Assembly (NCBI GenBank): GCA_949987705.1
Contig: OX465283.1
Coordinates: 160,409,850 to 160,473,849, forward strand
Origin: Thereva unica
Taxonomy: Eukaryota > Arthropoda > Insecta > Diptera > Therevidae
Reading direction: 5' to 3'
Length of the DNA: 64,000 nucleotides
Shown here in pieces: positions 11,246 through 23,519 of the stretch. The notes beneath the pieces were generated by a model, which was given only the letters and a program-made list of their open reading frames with translations, had not been told where the DNA came from and made no database searches. The translations under genes and the position numbers were made by a program. The number at the start of each line of letters is the position of its first letter. The stretch's first letter is position 1.

Positions 11246-11900
11246 GAAAAGACAAAACATGTGAATGGTGAAAGCGATCAAATTGTTTCCTCTGTGGTGG
11301 AGTTATCTCCTTCAGGAAGTTGATAAATGTTAACGTTAATGACCTTTAGTTTTGGGTTATCGCGCGATATTTCAACGAAAATTGTGTAAGGCCGAATTCT
11401 GTTCGTTTGCTTAATTTATATTTTTAGCAAGATGGTAATTGCTGCTGTTTTTTGGCTTGAGTCAAAGGTTTCGTGAAGAGATTAAATTTTGAATAGAATC
11501 GTTTACTTTTTTACATTAGCAGACAGTTTTTTAGTTATTTGCTGACTGGCATAAATTTTTCGCAGGTTTGAAACCTTTGCAATTTTGAAATGGTGCACGT
11601 TTGTTGTCCTGCAATTGTTGGTTGGTATTATTCAATCTCCATATGCCTAATGTGCTGTGACCCTAATTAAAAAGTGAGTTTAATGCTTGTTCCTCGAGTT
11701 CGAGCTTGGTTTAACTTCGCCGCCCAGTAGTACGTGAATTGGATAGCCACAAAGAAATACATATGTCATTTCTATGCTTCGGAAGACTAAAAGTATACCA
11801 AGCACCAATAATATATTCACATTAAAGTCAGAGAATTTCGGGGGAAAAAACGATGGTGTCAGAATAATTGAACACGAGAATACAATTGAAGACATCGTCC
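11246..11900. other. SPARC upstream region, no recognised gene
   Basis: This should hold the SPARC 5' untranslated intron and perhaps its leader exon and promoter. I cannot place a transcription start. Open frames here are short and resemble nothing known to me. Confidence 0.4.
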
Positions 11901-11990
11901 CCCTGTGCTGAAAGTCGTAATTCGACCAAAACGTCACTTTTTTAGCTTAAACGACTTGTCACGAAAGACAACTGGACTTTCAGCACAGAG
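11901..11990. repeat. MITE family A, copy 1 (about 90 bp)
   Basis: It opens CCCTGTGCTGAAAGTCG and closes ACTTTCAGCACAGAG, with the internal family signature ACGACTTGTCACGAAA. It matches six other copies in the window at 32852, 32941, 33270, 33707, 46689 and 46811. Confidence 0.8.
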
Positions 11991-12878
11991 ACCATGGTTT
12001 GCACACAGGGGGTCCTTTTCATAATTGCATGGTTGCACAAATCGATCATTTGCATATTATTCAAAACAGCACCATTATTGTTCAGAATTGCAACCAGTTA
12101 GGAAAGTCTGTGCAAATTTTGCAACTATTTTTGTATGCATGCTTTTCTGATTAAAGAAGAAGAAAAATTTAAAAGCCGTTCGCTGAGTGCTCTTGCTTTT
12201 TTGATTTGTTTGGCAAAGTTTCTAGGTTGCGCAACTTATCAGTTGCTCTTTTGCAAACATGCTTTCAATCAGACAAGCAAGCAACGGCGTAATGTGTGAA
12301 CGGAACGAACACAGTCGTTATTTGTCGTCCATAAATTACATGAGGCTTTTTTACGAATTTTTCTTTATGTGTTTGGGCATTTATTGTCAGTTCGTGCCTG
12401 AAGATCTGAACTTTGTTCGCTCTCAAGCCGTGAATTTACGGCAAAAATTCACACCGCCACGCCTGCTCCACCCGCTTAGGCAGCTTGAGGCAAAGGAGTC
12501 AGAAAAATGCACCGACTGGTATCAAAAGCTTTATATTTTTAAATGCTGGAGTCGTTTTAACAATGTGCTCCCCCAACTGAATACTGGTCAGGTGCAATGC
12601 TGCTGCACCTCTGTAATTGAACAATTAAGTCAATTGAGTACGCTGAATTACACCTTTCACGGTCACCAACATAATTGCCTCAATTATAAAACAATGCAAT
12701 AGCAAAAACTAAAGGCTTTCAAAAAGTTTTCCGAATACGTAAAGCCGGATGTTGGGATTACACCATTTCGTTACATTTTATGAGAGACTGAGAAGGCTTA
12801 CCTTACTTCAGCATTGCTAATTTTTTTTGTATGGTGTTCATGAAGAAATTAAGGGGACAGTCCCCTTTTGGCATGCAC

Positions 12879-13122
12879 GGGCCTTTTCGTAAATGCGTAC
12901 GTATGCTCCTTGCAACTATGTAACGAGTTCGTAAACGCAGATGATCCAAAGTCATTCGTTCGAACATGCACACGATTCAAGTTTGTTGCGCAACAATCGA
13001 AGCAACAGCGCAGCCATTTTGGAAAGTATGCTTTTAAGAAGTGGATGCAAATTTTCGCTGCTTTGTTGCCGATGCGTTGTTGCTCTCAGTTACTCTGTTG
13101 CTTTGACGTTTACGGAAAGCCC
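12879..13122. repeat. MITE-like element with GGGCCTTTTCGTAAA ends
   Basis: The left end GGGCCTTTTCGTAAATGCG and the right end GACGTTTACGGAAAGCCC are imperfect inverted repeats about 240 bp apart. The interior has no gene. It explains the open frames over this stretch. The family is related in its ends to the hairpin at 32705. Confidence 0.45.
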
Positions 13123-15130
13123 TCTTACCTGTTTTATTATACATACATATTTTTGATTTTTTTTAAATTAACGTTTTCGAACACATGGAATTTAATCGAC
13201 AGTGTTCAGAGCGAAACTAAAGCAAAAACTTGACGACTTTTTACAATTAGAGCTAATGAAGACGCGAAAATTTTGCCAAACAGAATGTGACGTATTCAAA
13301 ATTTTATTGATCTTGATTAATATGAAATAAAATGTAGTCAAAAATAATTTAAAATATAAATACAGTTTAAGTTGAACTTTTGGTGGACTTTACGAACCAA
13401 TTAATTTATTTATTTATTAATGGAAAATATATTTATGTTTAAAAATTCAAATCGCATCGCAAATGCCACAACGAAATGTATCGCCTTAAGATTGGATGTC
13501 CATTTTTAATAACGGCCTAGTTTACACTATTCTACTCTATTAAAAGCAATTTTTCCACTTAATCATTCGGCCTTGTACGCATTTAAATTCGCAAGATCGC
13601 TTATGCTGGATCTCGCCATTTAATTCCGTAGTAACTGCAGGCAATTAGCCAGTGTGTGATTTCACCACAGGCGGAAGAACTTTGTTGTACAACAAGAGCG
13701 ACGCTCTCGGCTGCTGTGATAACCCAGATTCAAATTTGTGATCATTTGGAACAGGAAATGGGATTGATAAGACGCGCTGAATTAAAAAGAGATTTGCCAC
13801 TAGCAAAAGCCGCCGAGTAGTTGAGGCAAGGAGGAAGGCGAATATTGCAGTGCTTTGATATTAATGTCCATCTGTGAAACACTAGTCAACGTCACATACA
13901 CATCGAACATCAATTGGGGCCCATTTGTGGCTATTTTTACTTCAATTGACTTTAGCAGATTTATGTATTTCGCGCAAGTTTGACTTGGAAAAAAATATTT
14001 TTAGAATTTGTTTATAAACGATAAAATAATGGGAACGAACCTAGCTCTGTACTGAATTTTTAATGTTTCAAACTAAAGCTGTTGTTTATTTGAACCGGAA
14101 AATCTTTACGAAAGTGGTAAAATGTGTAAAAGTACAGTTCTCGGATTGTACAGAAAAATTGCTTAAATTTAAAGGAAACCACTAAATTTGCAAGCTTCGT
14201 TATTGAAATAGTGCGTTTCCAATATAGTAGTTGTCAGGTGCACTGGAAGCTGCATTTGAATGTTTATTTTTAATTACCCTGATTCTAAAGATGTTGAAAA
14301 TGCTTTTCCACGAAACTTGCATTAAATAAGACGTAAGAATAGCGTAAAGTTTAGGAATAGTTCGATGGTATGGATGGACCGCAACTTCCGATTCTTCTTC
14401 AGTGCTAATTTCATTATGAAATATACTCGCAGTATTGTTCTTCGTTTTAAAGACTTCAAAGAAATGGCGAATTAAATAGCGACAATGTTCATGTTCTTAC
14501 TACGAAAATACATATCCCAGTCGACGGTTTGGAAGACATGAAAAATCATCACTGATTTCTTTTTCATTGTGCTAGACCGGCATTTTCGGAGCAGAGCTGG
14601 TTGAAATAGAGTAATCACTCTTCCATTTCTATTTGAAAATGAGCACAAGCGAAACAGTTATTGGAGTTACCAAGGACTTGAAATAAGCACCCCGTTGGAT
14701 AATAGCCTCAACACACGCAGGCACATATGATGAAAATTCATCATTTATTACGAGTGTTAACCTCATCAATTAGGAAAACCGATTAGGCTTTGGTTAATCG
14801 ATTATGTAAACTCAAAAGATGGCCGTCAGCTCGCCGACACTGAAAAAAGTCTTACGGTATCAGCTGATTTTTATTTTACTTGAAAATTAAAAAAAATATT
14901 ACAATAGTCAATTGAGAGACCGGCAGGTGGGCAATTTATAAATTGACCCATATTGGTATAGATTGAGTGTTGTTTTACCATGCAGTCCCCCAGCTAAGCA
15001 CTGATCACTTCCAATGCTGCTTGACCTACGCAATTGAGTGGGAGAGTGCATACTTGTGGCTATCTAGTTTAAGAAGCGTAAGATGCTTTATTCTACTAAA
15101 ATAATTTTTTGTCTTTCGTTTTAAATTTGA
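13123..15130. other. Intergenic DNA, nothing recognised
   Basis: AT-rich sequence without an open frame of recognisable content, RNA gene or clear element boundary. Confidence 0.5.
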
Positions 15131-15133
15131 GTT

Positions 15134-15345
15134 GCCTGCTAGCTGCGGGCGAGTCTTTTTTTTACTCCGGAGTGAATGCTAGTTGCAGGTGCCGTGCGAG
15201 CTAGTGCATGCTAACTGCGGGTGAGTTTCATTTTACTCGTGATTGACACTGTTCCTACGTGCCAGCTGTATGCTACCTGCTGGCGAGTCTTATGTTTACT
15301 CTAGCGTGCATGCTAGCTGCGGGCGAGTTTGATTTTTACTCGGAT
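15134..15345. repeat. Degenerate tandem repeat, unit about 50-60 bp
   Basis: The phrase GCTAGCTGCGGGCGAGT followed by a T-run and ACTCG recurs about four times with changes (GCTAACTGCGGGTGAGT, GCTACCTGCTGGCGAGT). A related ACTCG phrase appears again near 16187. Confidence 0.6.
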
Positions 15346-15539
15346 ACCAGTGCCATTATTCGTTCGCTTCACTTGAGTGCGTGGTCGAATTCATTCTGCC
15401 CAAAAAGTGCTGATCTAGAATTTGAAAAATTCGTAAAGGATAAAATATTTTTTGTAGGGTATTTAAAAAGTCGCCGGGGTTTGACAAATTATGTCTCGTT
15501 GGAAAGCTGTCGCTTTGCTGAATCCAGAAAATTTCGTTA

Positions 15540-15998
15540 TACCATGTTTCCATCGCACTCGAAATCTTCCGATTTCGGCAAAAATGAGGATTTTGGACGA
15601 AATCTCGTTTGAAATCTCATGTTTTAGCATATAAAATGAAATCGCCTTTCGGAGGAGATTTCAATGAAATCTCGATCGAAATCTTGCTAATGACTATTCA
15701 GCAAGTGTACTCAGCTTGGGGAAATTTCTCAGCTGTAAAAAGTACGAATTTGTTATTTTTAAATTTTCTATCTTTAACGTTTAAAATGGAGCTTAAATGA
15801 ATGGTTATATTTTTTCCTTATTTTACAGAGTATTCTTTCCAAATTCCTCAGGTTTGTTGATATAATTAGGTTTTTAAAATTTGATGTGCAAGTTTGTTAT
15901 GACAAGCGAAAACTGCCTGGTGCGATGGAAACACATTTGGATTTCGCCAAATCGTTTTATCAAAACCTGCGGATTTCAAGTGCGATGGAAACATGGTA
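15540..15998. repeat. Harbinger-type MITE, 459 bp, TTA duplication
   Basis: Ends TACCATGTTTCCATCGCACT (15540) and its inverse, with the same first 20 bases, ending at 15998, are flanked by TTA at 15537-15539 and 15999-16001. The TTA duplication points to PIF/Harbinger mobilisation. The interior is non-coding. The TTTCCATG end motif recurs at 36911, 44940 and 45590. Confidence 0.85.
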
Positions 15999-16001
15999 TT
16001 A

Positions 16002-19000
16002 ATATACTTTGATCTGCACTTCGATGAATACAGGTTTTTTTTCTCTTGTGCTACATAGAAAATGAATGGTTATTCTTTTTTTGGTTCAAATTTGCTAATT
16101 TTTGGTTAAGTTTGGCCATCGTGAGCTCGTATGTGCTCCCAAGCGGCCAGTGTTCGCCCGTTGTAAGGCCTCTTTTATTTTTACTCGGGATATTGTATAA
16201 TTTGTGCATAATAACATAGGTATTCTACCTAAAAGAAATGTTTAAAAACTAAAGGGCGCATAAAAATATCTCGCAGGGGGCGCCAAAAAACCTAAAGCCG
16301 GTCCTGAGTGGGTGAATAACTTAAATCAGTGGATTTTGTGAGAACTACTTCTTCAAATAAATAATCCTTTCAATTGTACATTTAGTATCATTATTCTTTT
16401 TTATCAGATCCACTACGAAAGCCGTTGTTGCTGTTATTTTCTCGTTTTACAAATGTCAGTGCCAGCACATGCCAAGTGCAAACACCTTTGGAAGTGTTTG
16501 TTGCAACAAATTCTTCAATTCAACTTCCGAAAGTTTTTGATATAGAATTTCCGAAGATCGAAGAAGCTGTTCAACATACCGCATTAGTACATATAAGCTT
16601 TTGACTAAACAATATGTTTCCAGTTAATAGACATATATGTATAAAGTTCATAAATGTATAGTAGCAGATCTAAAGTAGTAGATTATTCATTTCTTATGCG
16701 TAAACTTATATTGTGTGCATATCTTGTTCACACTGCATCCTTCTCTTTTTAAATTAGTCTAACAAAATTTGCACACTTGTTTCGATCTGCCAATTCCACT
16801 ATGGTGATGTGGCATTGCTAATGATATCCGGCTTCTGATTCATTTACAAAATAACTATTTTTAGAATAGTACTTATTTCGCACAATTCGCTTCAATTTGC
16901 AAAAAAATATTTAGGTCCTTTAGGTCTTGATATTGGAAAACAAAATAAAATTTGTAATACAATGAATGATTTAGTTTCGTGATGGAACAGAAGGAAGGAA
17001 GGTTTTTATATAATGTTGTTATATTAGGGTGTTTTAGAATTCTAATTATAGCACACAGAAGCAATTGTCCTATATAAGCAATTGCACGATTGCAATGAAC
17101 GTGCGTTCTTTTGTTACACTTTAGAGATTCAACTTTACGGGAAACAAAAATTAAGTAACCAAGTATATGTTTTTATATGGGAAAAAATATAGATATGTAT
17201 ATGAAAATACCACTGGAATCGTTTATAACGTTTTCTATTTAAGAAATGTTTCGTCTAATCACAATCGTTTTGATTTCGCGACTCTAAAAAAATGTCCAAT
17301 ATCTAAGTCACTGTAACATTTCATAACACAGAAAGGGTTAAAGATTATTTTAATATTAATCACAAAATATTACATTTTATTGCAAACTATTTAAGAAAAA
17401 CATATTTCGATTTAAATCCCAAGTTTTGTCGAAATTGGTCTACTACTATAATATTGTAGTATACGAAAAATCGCAGAAAATCCAATCAAGCATTTTAATG
17501 TCCTACTGTGAACTTCTACATTCTTTTATCTATCTTGCATTCTCGAGTCCATCTTACTTAAATAAACAATTCCTTTAATTTTACCTTTGTTTCGCGCAGA
17601 AGTACTGGAACCAAACACTTTACACTTTTTCTATTATGCAGTATGAGCTAAATTAAGAAATTCTAAACGACCAGACCGACTCCGACTCCGAAACTGTATC
17701 TCAAGCCACCCTGACTGAATGACTGAACTGTGCTGAGCCAGCAACCCAAGAACAACTGGAGGAGATCGTTTGACTGGATCATTGTTTGTGTTTGTGGCTA
17801 CATATGTGCGAATTCTTAATTTTAAAAAAGGAACATTCCGCGAGATCAAGATCATAGCAGAACATGAAAGAATATAGGCATCGAAGGTACTTTGCGCAGG
17901 ACTAGTCGGATTAATCCAAATTGGCCTAAGTCAATAGATCGACAACTTTTAATCGAAAAATCCAAATAAAAGATCCTAATTTACCCCATTTCGAGTGATC
18001 TCAGGGGTATCGCCGATCGCTGATCGTCCATAATCCAACAACTCTTCTTCTTTTAAAACGCCTGCGCATACATATAGTTACTTCTATATGACATAAGTGA
18101 CTACACATATATTCCTGCAACATGTGTTTCGCAGGCCCGCCAAACCAACACATGCATCCGATTAATATAGAGTGGAACTTATCATTTCTTGAGGTTTCGT
18201 TTGACACAAATTAAAATGAGTGCTGCTTTAATAATTAAGTGAACGCGCTGTAAACATCTTGTTTGTGTATGCTGCATTAATCAGCCTCCATCATAACATA
18301 TTCTTTGTTATAAGAGACTGACGCGGACCCTTCGTCGGAGCATCCCCATTGCATATCTGCTTGTATATGTATGTATATGTATAAAAATTATTAATGCATT
18401 TTATTTTTTATTAATTTTCGCTGATTATTATGACGTTGTTGCATGGAACTTTACACCATCGTGTTTTATTAGTGTGAACTTCTATCCTTGTTTCATTTTG
18501 GGGAAATGACCATTTCAAAGAATTCTTACGTCCCTTCTGCGATAAGTGCATCCGGCTATTATAATTTCAATGAAAATATATAACACGAGACTGCAGAATG
18601 ACGTTATCTATTTTGCATAGAAACCAAGAGCAATATGCACCCAGCAGAATTACGATTTATTTAAGTAGCACTATTTCTGGAAGCTAGTAAATATGCGGGA
18701 CTTAAAGATTTGTAACAATTTCAAATTTATTTCCAGTTCCAGTTTTGTTAGCCTGGATTATTGTAGTACGATCAATGTTCAGAACACAAGATCTTTAGAC
18801 CGATCTTGAAAGAATATACTTAGATTAAAATATTGGGTCAAGGCTGTGGGGCATTTGACATAGATACTACGAATTTGTAATTTTGGAAAATAGATTCCGT
18901 AGCAGTATCATAATTGATTTTTGAGCGGAAATGTGAATTATGCGCAATGATTATAGAGCCCCATTTATATCCCAAAGTCAGAGTGGAAGGGCACTTTGGA

Positions 19001-19180
19001 GCTCTTTTATCACAAAGAAATTTGTATGTGTTTTCTCTCTGGTGCACGATAGTGCTGAGACTGGGATCTTAAACTGCATTCATCAGTTCAAAGTTGGATA
19101 TTTGGGCGCCAAACCAGCTTGCTGTAAGGGTCCCTGTCCAATCGGACGTTGATGAAACATGCTGAACGCTGAAACATGCT
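16002..19180. other. Intergenic DNA, nothing recognised
   Basis: No protein, RNA gene or clear element boundary is supported. All open frames are short and unlike known families. Confidence 0.5.
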
Positions 19181-19189
19181 TAACGCGGC

Positions 19190-19400
19190 CAAGCAGTTAT
19201 TGTGGCGCAGTAGAAACAGTATCAGAACACTTGTTTGCTTGATTATCGGACACTGCGGCTGTCACTTATGAAAGATAGGAAGAGCAGAGGACCCCAGGAT
19301 TTGTTGGGGGAAGATGAGTCCACCCTCCACATTCTCTGTGAGTGCTCTGCGATAGCGAGGAAGAATGGTCGCATTGTTCGGCAAGTCCCTGCTTCCACAT
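19190..19400 (+). mobile_element. LINE C-terminal tail remnant
   Basis: The plus strand around 19310-19365 reads DESTLHILCECSAIARKNGR, preceded by a GHC motif near 19240. This is the HxxCxC-type tail of jockey/R1-like elements (TxxHILCECPA). It is frameshifted between the two parts. Confidence 0.6.
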
Positions 19401-19619
19401 TCAAGTGTAAGTGACGCCAGGCTGAAGTAATGCCTTTACGGCTCGTACCGGTCTGTACTTGAACGTCACTACCGGATATTTTAAACGTTTTTCCCGTCGC
19501 CGCCTTCGACACCGGTTGTGTCTTTACGGATTGGTTTTTAGAGAGTAACGACTTAACTGTTTGAATAGTAATGCTCTAGAGTCATTTATGACTGTGGAGA
19601 TACATATATGAACTTCGGA

Positions 19620-19790
19620 GCATTCTTCTACATAGGCCGACGTAAAATGATGCCACATAACTTACTCTATTCTACTCGTCACACTCTTTCATTTGATACC
19701 CATGTCGGAGGGTTGTAAAGCAAAAAGTAATCCACCATTTTATGTTGGCCGCCATATTGAATGTCCTATAAAATTGTATTTACTATATCG
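19620..19790. repeat. 'CCATTTTG' dispersed repeat, copy 1
   Basis: It contains CTTTCATTTGATACCCATGT, GGGTTGTAAAGCAAAAAGTA and TTGGCCGCCAT, the shared units of the family that is arrayed at 54840-55350. Confidence 0.7.
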
Positions 19791-20925
19791 TACTGTCTTC
19801 AGAACCAAAAGTGTGTGCCTAAGGACCTCGCAGTTTTTCATAGGTTATGCTGGGTTTCTTCGGCTAATTTTCTTGAAATTTTGCAGATTGATAGTTGTTG
19901 TCGATAGATCAACATGTAGATCAAAAGTCTCAATCAGCACAAAATCTCATCACCTTTCCTTCGCCCCTAAAAAATACCCCCAAAGAACTTGGGGGATAAC
20001 TGATTTCTGAATGTAAAACAATACCCTTTCGCCAATACTGCCCCGAATAAGACTGGGGGTGGATTTAATTGATTATAAGTATTGGCTAACCAACAACTTT
20101 TTACTCTCAGGCAACCATTACCCCCGACCCTTGAACCCCCCATCTATTTACCACCAAATGAATGGTTTTTGCGGATAATTTGGATTTTTGGAAGTGCAGT
20201 GGGGGGGGGGGGCTTTAGATAAAAAAAATTTCAGACGAAAGTTTCATAGTTCTTTTAGGAGAATCAGACTCCGTACAAAGTAAGGGTTGCCATTTGAAAT
20301 TTCAGATTTACCCCCACCACCCGCGAGAGGGTGATTTTTGTAGCAAACGATTTCAACCTGCAAGTAGTGCAACCTAGAAAATATCGGACAGTTCCCGGAC
20401 TTTTCCCGCACCCTGCATATTCTAAATTTTCTATCTTGGTTCTTGACTTCGATAACCGAAAAAATCAACACATCCCTGAAGTTAGCTCCAACTCATAAAT
20501 TGAGTTGAACGTTTAATTCTTAAGTACAGATGGCGCCACACAGTAATTTTTTATAGTTGATTTTGCCGCGTAGATATATGAATACATACATATTCATGTA
20601 TCTATGCTTGGTGATTAGAAAATTATATCCAATCTTACTGGCATGGGAGCAGTCACCAATTATGTATAATTTTATAGAAAGGGCCTACTCAGAAACGCGT
20701 GCCTACTGGTCAAAAATGAATCCAGCGAAACATTCTTTTCATAATGGTATGCGCAGACGTGCCGGTAGTAAAGTAGTACTGCGGCACTGAGATATTTGGA
20801 GGGATGGTCAAAAGAGAAATAAAATTAAGTTTTCAGTCTTTCCACACAACAGACTTTTTTTTCAAGTGTATTTAAACTAAATAATTAAACAAACAATACT
20901 CCCATAAACAACACGACACAAAAAC
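19791..20925. other. Intergenic DNA and ball 3' UTR
   Basis: It contains a 12-G run (20201-20212). The last part (about 20800-20925) is the likely 3' UTR of the minus-strand kinase. No gene is recognised. Confidence 0.45.
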
Positions 20926-22612
20926 CTATGCCTTCCCATCCTTACGAACCCGAAGCACGCGCTTCGCTGAACCTGAGTCGTCCTTGGAATTTTCTAAGTT
21001 GTCCTCCTTTGGTCTTTTCTTCCGATGCACGTTAACAATTATATTAGCATCCATGCTCACATCTAATTCAAAATTCAACTCATACGTTTTCACATTTTTC
21101 TGGCTTGGAGTTAGGGTTTTCTTTATAGAAGTTTTAGAACTAGTGTTAGTACGTCCTGGGGAAAGTTTTACTGATGCAGGTGCAGGCGAAGTCACAGTAG
21201 CCTTCGTCTTGGATGGAGTTGAGTCCACATCAGACTTAAAAAGTTTGGATCGGTGCCCTCCACTAGCAGCTGGGGTTTCTGCATTTGGACTTTTTGTACG
21301 TTTTCGTGGTGTTGATTTGGGACTGGGCTTCGCCGCTTTCTTTGCTTTTTTTTCTTTCGGTTCAGTCTCGATATTTCGCAGAGGTGCCTGCTTCTTCACC
21401 TTAGCTGCTTGAGTGTCCTTGACGTCTAAGTCTAATTTACCAACCAGAGGCTTATTTAACATCTTAACACCTTTTTGGAATATTTGCCTGCATTTGTTAT
21501 AGTCTGGTGTGTCATCAAACTTGAGATCGCTGACGTATTTCATGTACTCTTTAATCGGTTCTAAAAGAGAAAATCTTAAAATTTCTTACAAGACATAAAA
21601 ATTTACTTACCTGGCACAGCATCCCCGAAGAGATCATCTAATCCTAAGTTAGTATTCGTCATAAACTCTTCTTTGGCCGTTTGTACTTTTTTTGGATTCA
21701 GAAGCATCTTGTCCTTCTCCCACGGCAGTTGTACTCCAGACCACTGGATTATGTTATATCCCAATATTTCAAGATCACCGCGCATAGTAGGAACTCCATT
21801 GTGAGCATCTCGTGAGGTGTACTCTAATGTTCCGTTGTGCATTTTCTTCGGGTCGGGCTTGAAATCCTTTGTTGTGTAATGGCTAGCTAATCCGAAATCT
21901 ACTAAATAAGCTTGACCTTCTCCAGCTTTATCAGAACCTAACAATATATTGGCGCCCTTCAAGTCCGCGTGGACGTATGTGCACTCATGAATATACTCGA
22001 GTACATCCAGCATCTGTATGGCCAAGCGATATATTGTATGCTGAGGAAGACGTTTGTGAACTAGGTAGACACTCCAGATGTCCTTTCCATAGCGAGGCAT
22101 CACCAGAAATCTGTGTTTAATGCCTTTTATTTCATGCGATCCACTACCGATGAAATGCGGCATTCCTATAGAGGAATATCCTTTCTTCTTGCAAAAGTGT
22201 TTTACTACAAAAACAAAGACGGTTCGCGATTGAATATAAAAGGAAATAGCGCTCTACTTACTATCCTCCGCCTTGGCATTTCTCAAGTAGAAATGCATCT
22301 CCACAAAAAGGGGCCCATTTCCATGAGGTTCCTTAAAATAATTTCATGAAAAATTGCAATAAAGAAAGTTACAATCGAACTAACAATTTTCACAACATAA
22401 TCGTACTCCTTCCCACTTTTCTTCTTAGCATCAGATGCACAATAAATCTCGCCGAAGCCGCCACTTCCAATTGAAGGGCCGATTTTCCACTGGTTCCGGG
22501 ACAAATCTGTAAGGATGTCGCCTAATGGGAGAGGTTCCGGCATCACGTATCCATTTTTCTTTGCGGGGCGGCGTGCAACAACGCCGCCTTTGCCTGCTGC
22601 AGCGCGTGGCAT
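20926..22612 (-). CDS. ball: Vaccinia-related kinase (ballchen/NHK-1 orthologue)
   Basis: Four exons on the minus strand (22612-22385, 22331-22262, 22204-21611, 21560-20926) join in phase into 508 residues. The VRK kinase domain has glycine loop GSGGFGEIY (about 48-56), catalytic Lys in YDYVVKI (K75), catalytic loop YVHADLKGANILL (D180) and VDFGLASH (D202). VRK family features include EPHGNGPLFVEMHFY and KPDPKKMHNGTLEYTSRDAH. The basic, Ser/Pro-rich C-terminal half ends with KTYELNFELDVSMDANIIVN, a segment shared with the fly protein. In flies this kinase phosphorylates histone H2A (Thr119) and is needed for meiotic chromosome organisation and stem-cell maintenance. It is transcribed away from the H2A.Z gene, about 2.4 kb distant. 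Confidence 0.96.
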
Positions 22613-23059
22613 ATTAAAATATAATAAAATATAGTTAGCGACTATCTTGTAATGACAAAGTATCTGTAAATGTTTTTAACGGAACTAAACATGTCTCAAA
22701 ACAAATTTGAAAGGAGGCCGATGCAATTCTTAAACACTGTACAGATAAGAATAGATAGTGGAATCTGTCAAATGTAAGTGTGCGTGTTTATACTTAGCAT
22801 AAAAATAGGAACTTGTTGGTTTCACATGGAGCTAGTTTCTTCATATCTACAAATTCATGTATATGGGCAACTTTGCAGGAAATGGCAATGCAAAGGGTGC
22901 TTTCCTTTTACGGGAGTGGCTATTTGCGCAATACGGTAGCACGGAAATGTCAAAATGGGAAATTTACCAACACGGAAACACCAGAAATGACAGAATGGGA
23001 AATTAAAGAGGAATTTATCAAAACATATTTTTAACTGGTAGCTCTATTTCACAGATTTT
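22613..23059. other. Upstream region of the ball kinase gene
   Basis: It should contain the kinase promoter and leader. No element boundary or open frame of note is seen. Confidence 0.4.
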
Positions 23060-23519
23060 CACCTACACGGAAACACATCACATGACGGTGACGAAACCCT
23101 TCATCATCTCCACTTCCCCGTTCATCTAAAACCTTCGTGAGGAATGTACGTAGGAGCCAGTAGGAGCGAACAGTCTAATCACCGTCCATGGAATTCATTT
23201 CGTTGAGTATTTTTTTTTTCACCACAGCGAAACACGGATACCCGGGAAATGAGATATACGTAGTGTAAATCGGGCGCGGACACCACACGAAAGCACGGAA
23301 ACGGGAAATGGAGCCATCGTGCTCATCACACCACACGGAAACGATTAAAATGGAATCGTTGTTCTAATCGAATGTCTGTATCCTTACTTCCGTACTTAGA
23401 TAGATTTCTGGTTTCCGCACCTCATTGGTACTACGAATTGCATTTCCCGTGTGTCCGTGTTTTGCTGTGGTGAAAAAAATACTCGATTAACACAATGAAT
23501 TCCATGTGCCGTGTAGGTG
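23060..23519. repeat. MITE-like element, 460 bp, with 11-bp ends and internal inverted arms
   Basis: The ends CACCTACACGG (23060) and CCGTGTAGGTG (ending 23519) are exact inverses. Inside, about 23189-23252 and 23440-23505 are inverted arms sharing TTTCACCACAGC and ATGGAATTCA, plus several CACGGAAAC phrases. No clear target duplication is seen. A partly related stretch lies at 38755-38850 (GGGAGCGAACGGTTAAAAC). Confidence 0.6.

Noticed and set aside
12259..12702. 147-codon open frame in intergenic DNA
   Set aside because: No recognisable domain, no splice context and no start context. It lies among repeats, so it is probably a chance frame.
20984..21412. 142-codon plus-strand frame over the kinase C-terminal exon
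   Set aside because: It is the antisense shadow of the basic, Lys/Ser-rich kinase tail, which gives a Phe/Leu-rich reading.
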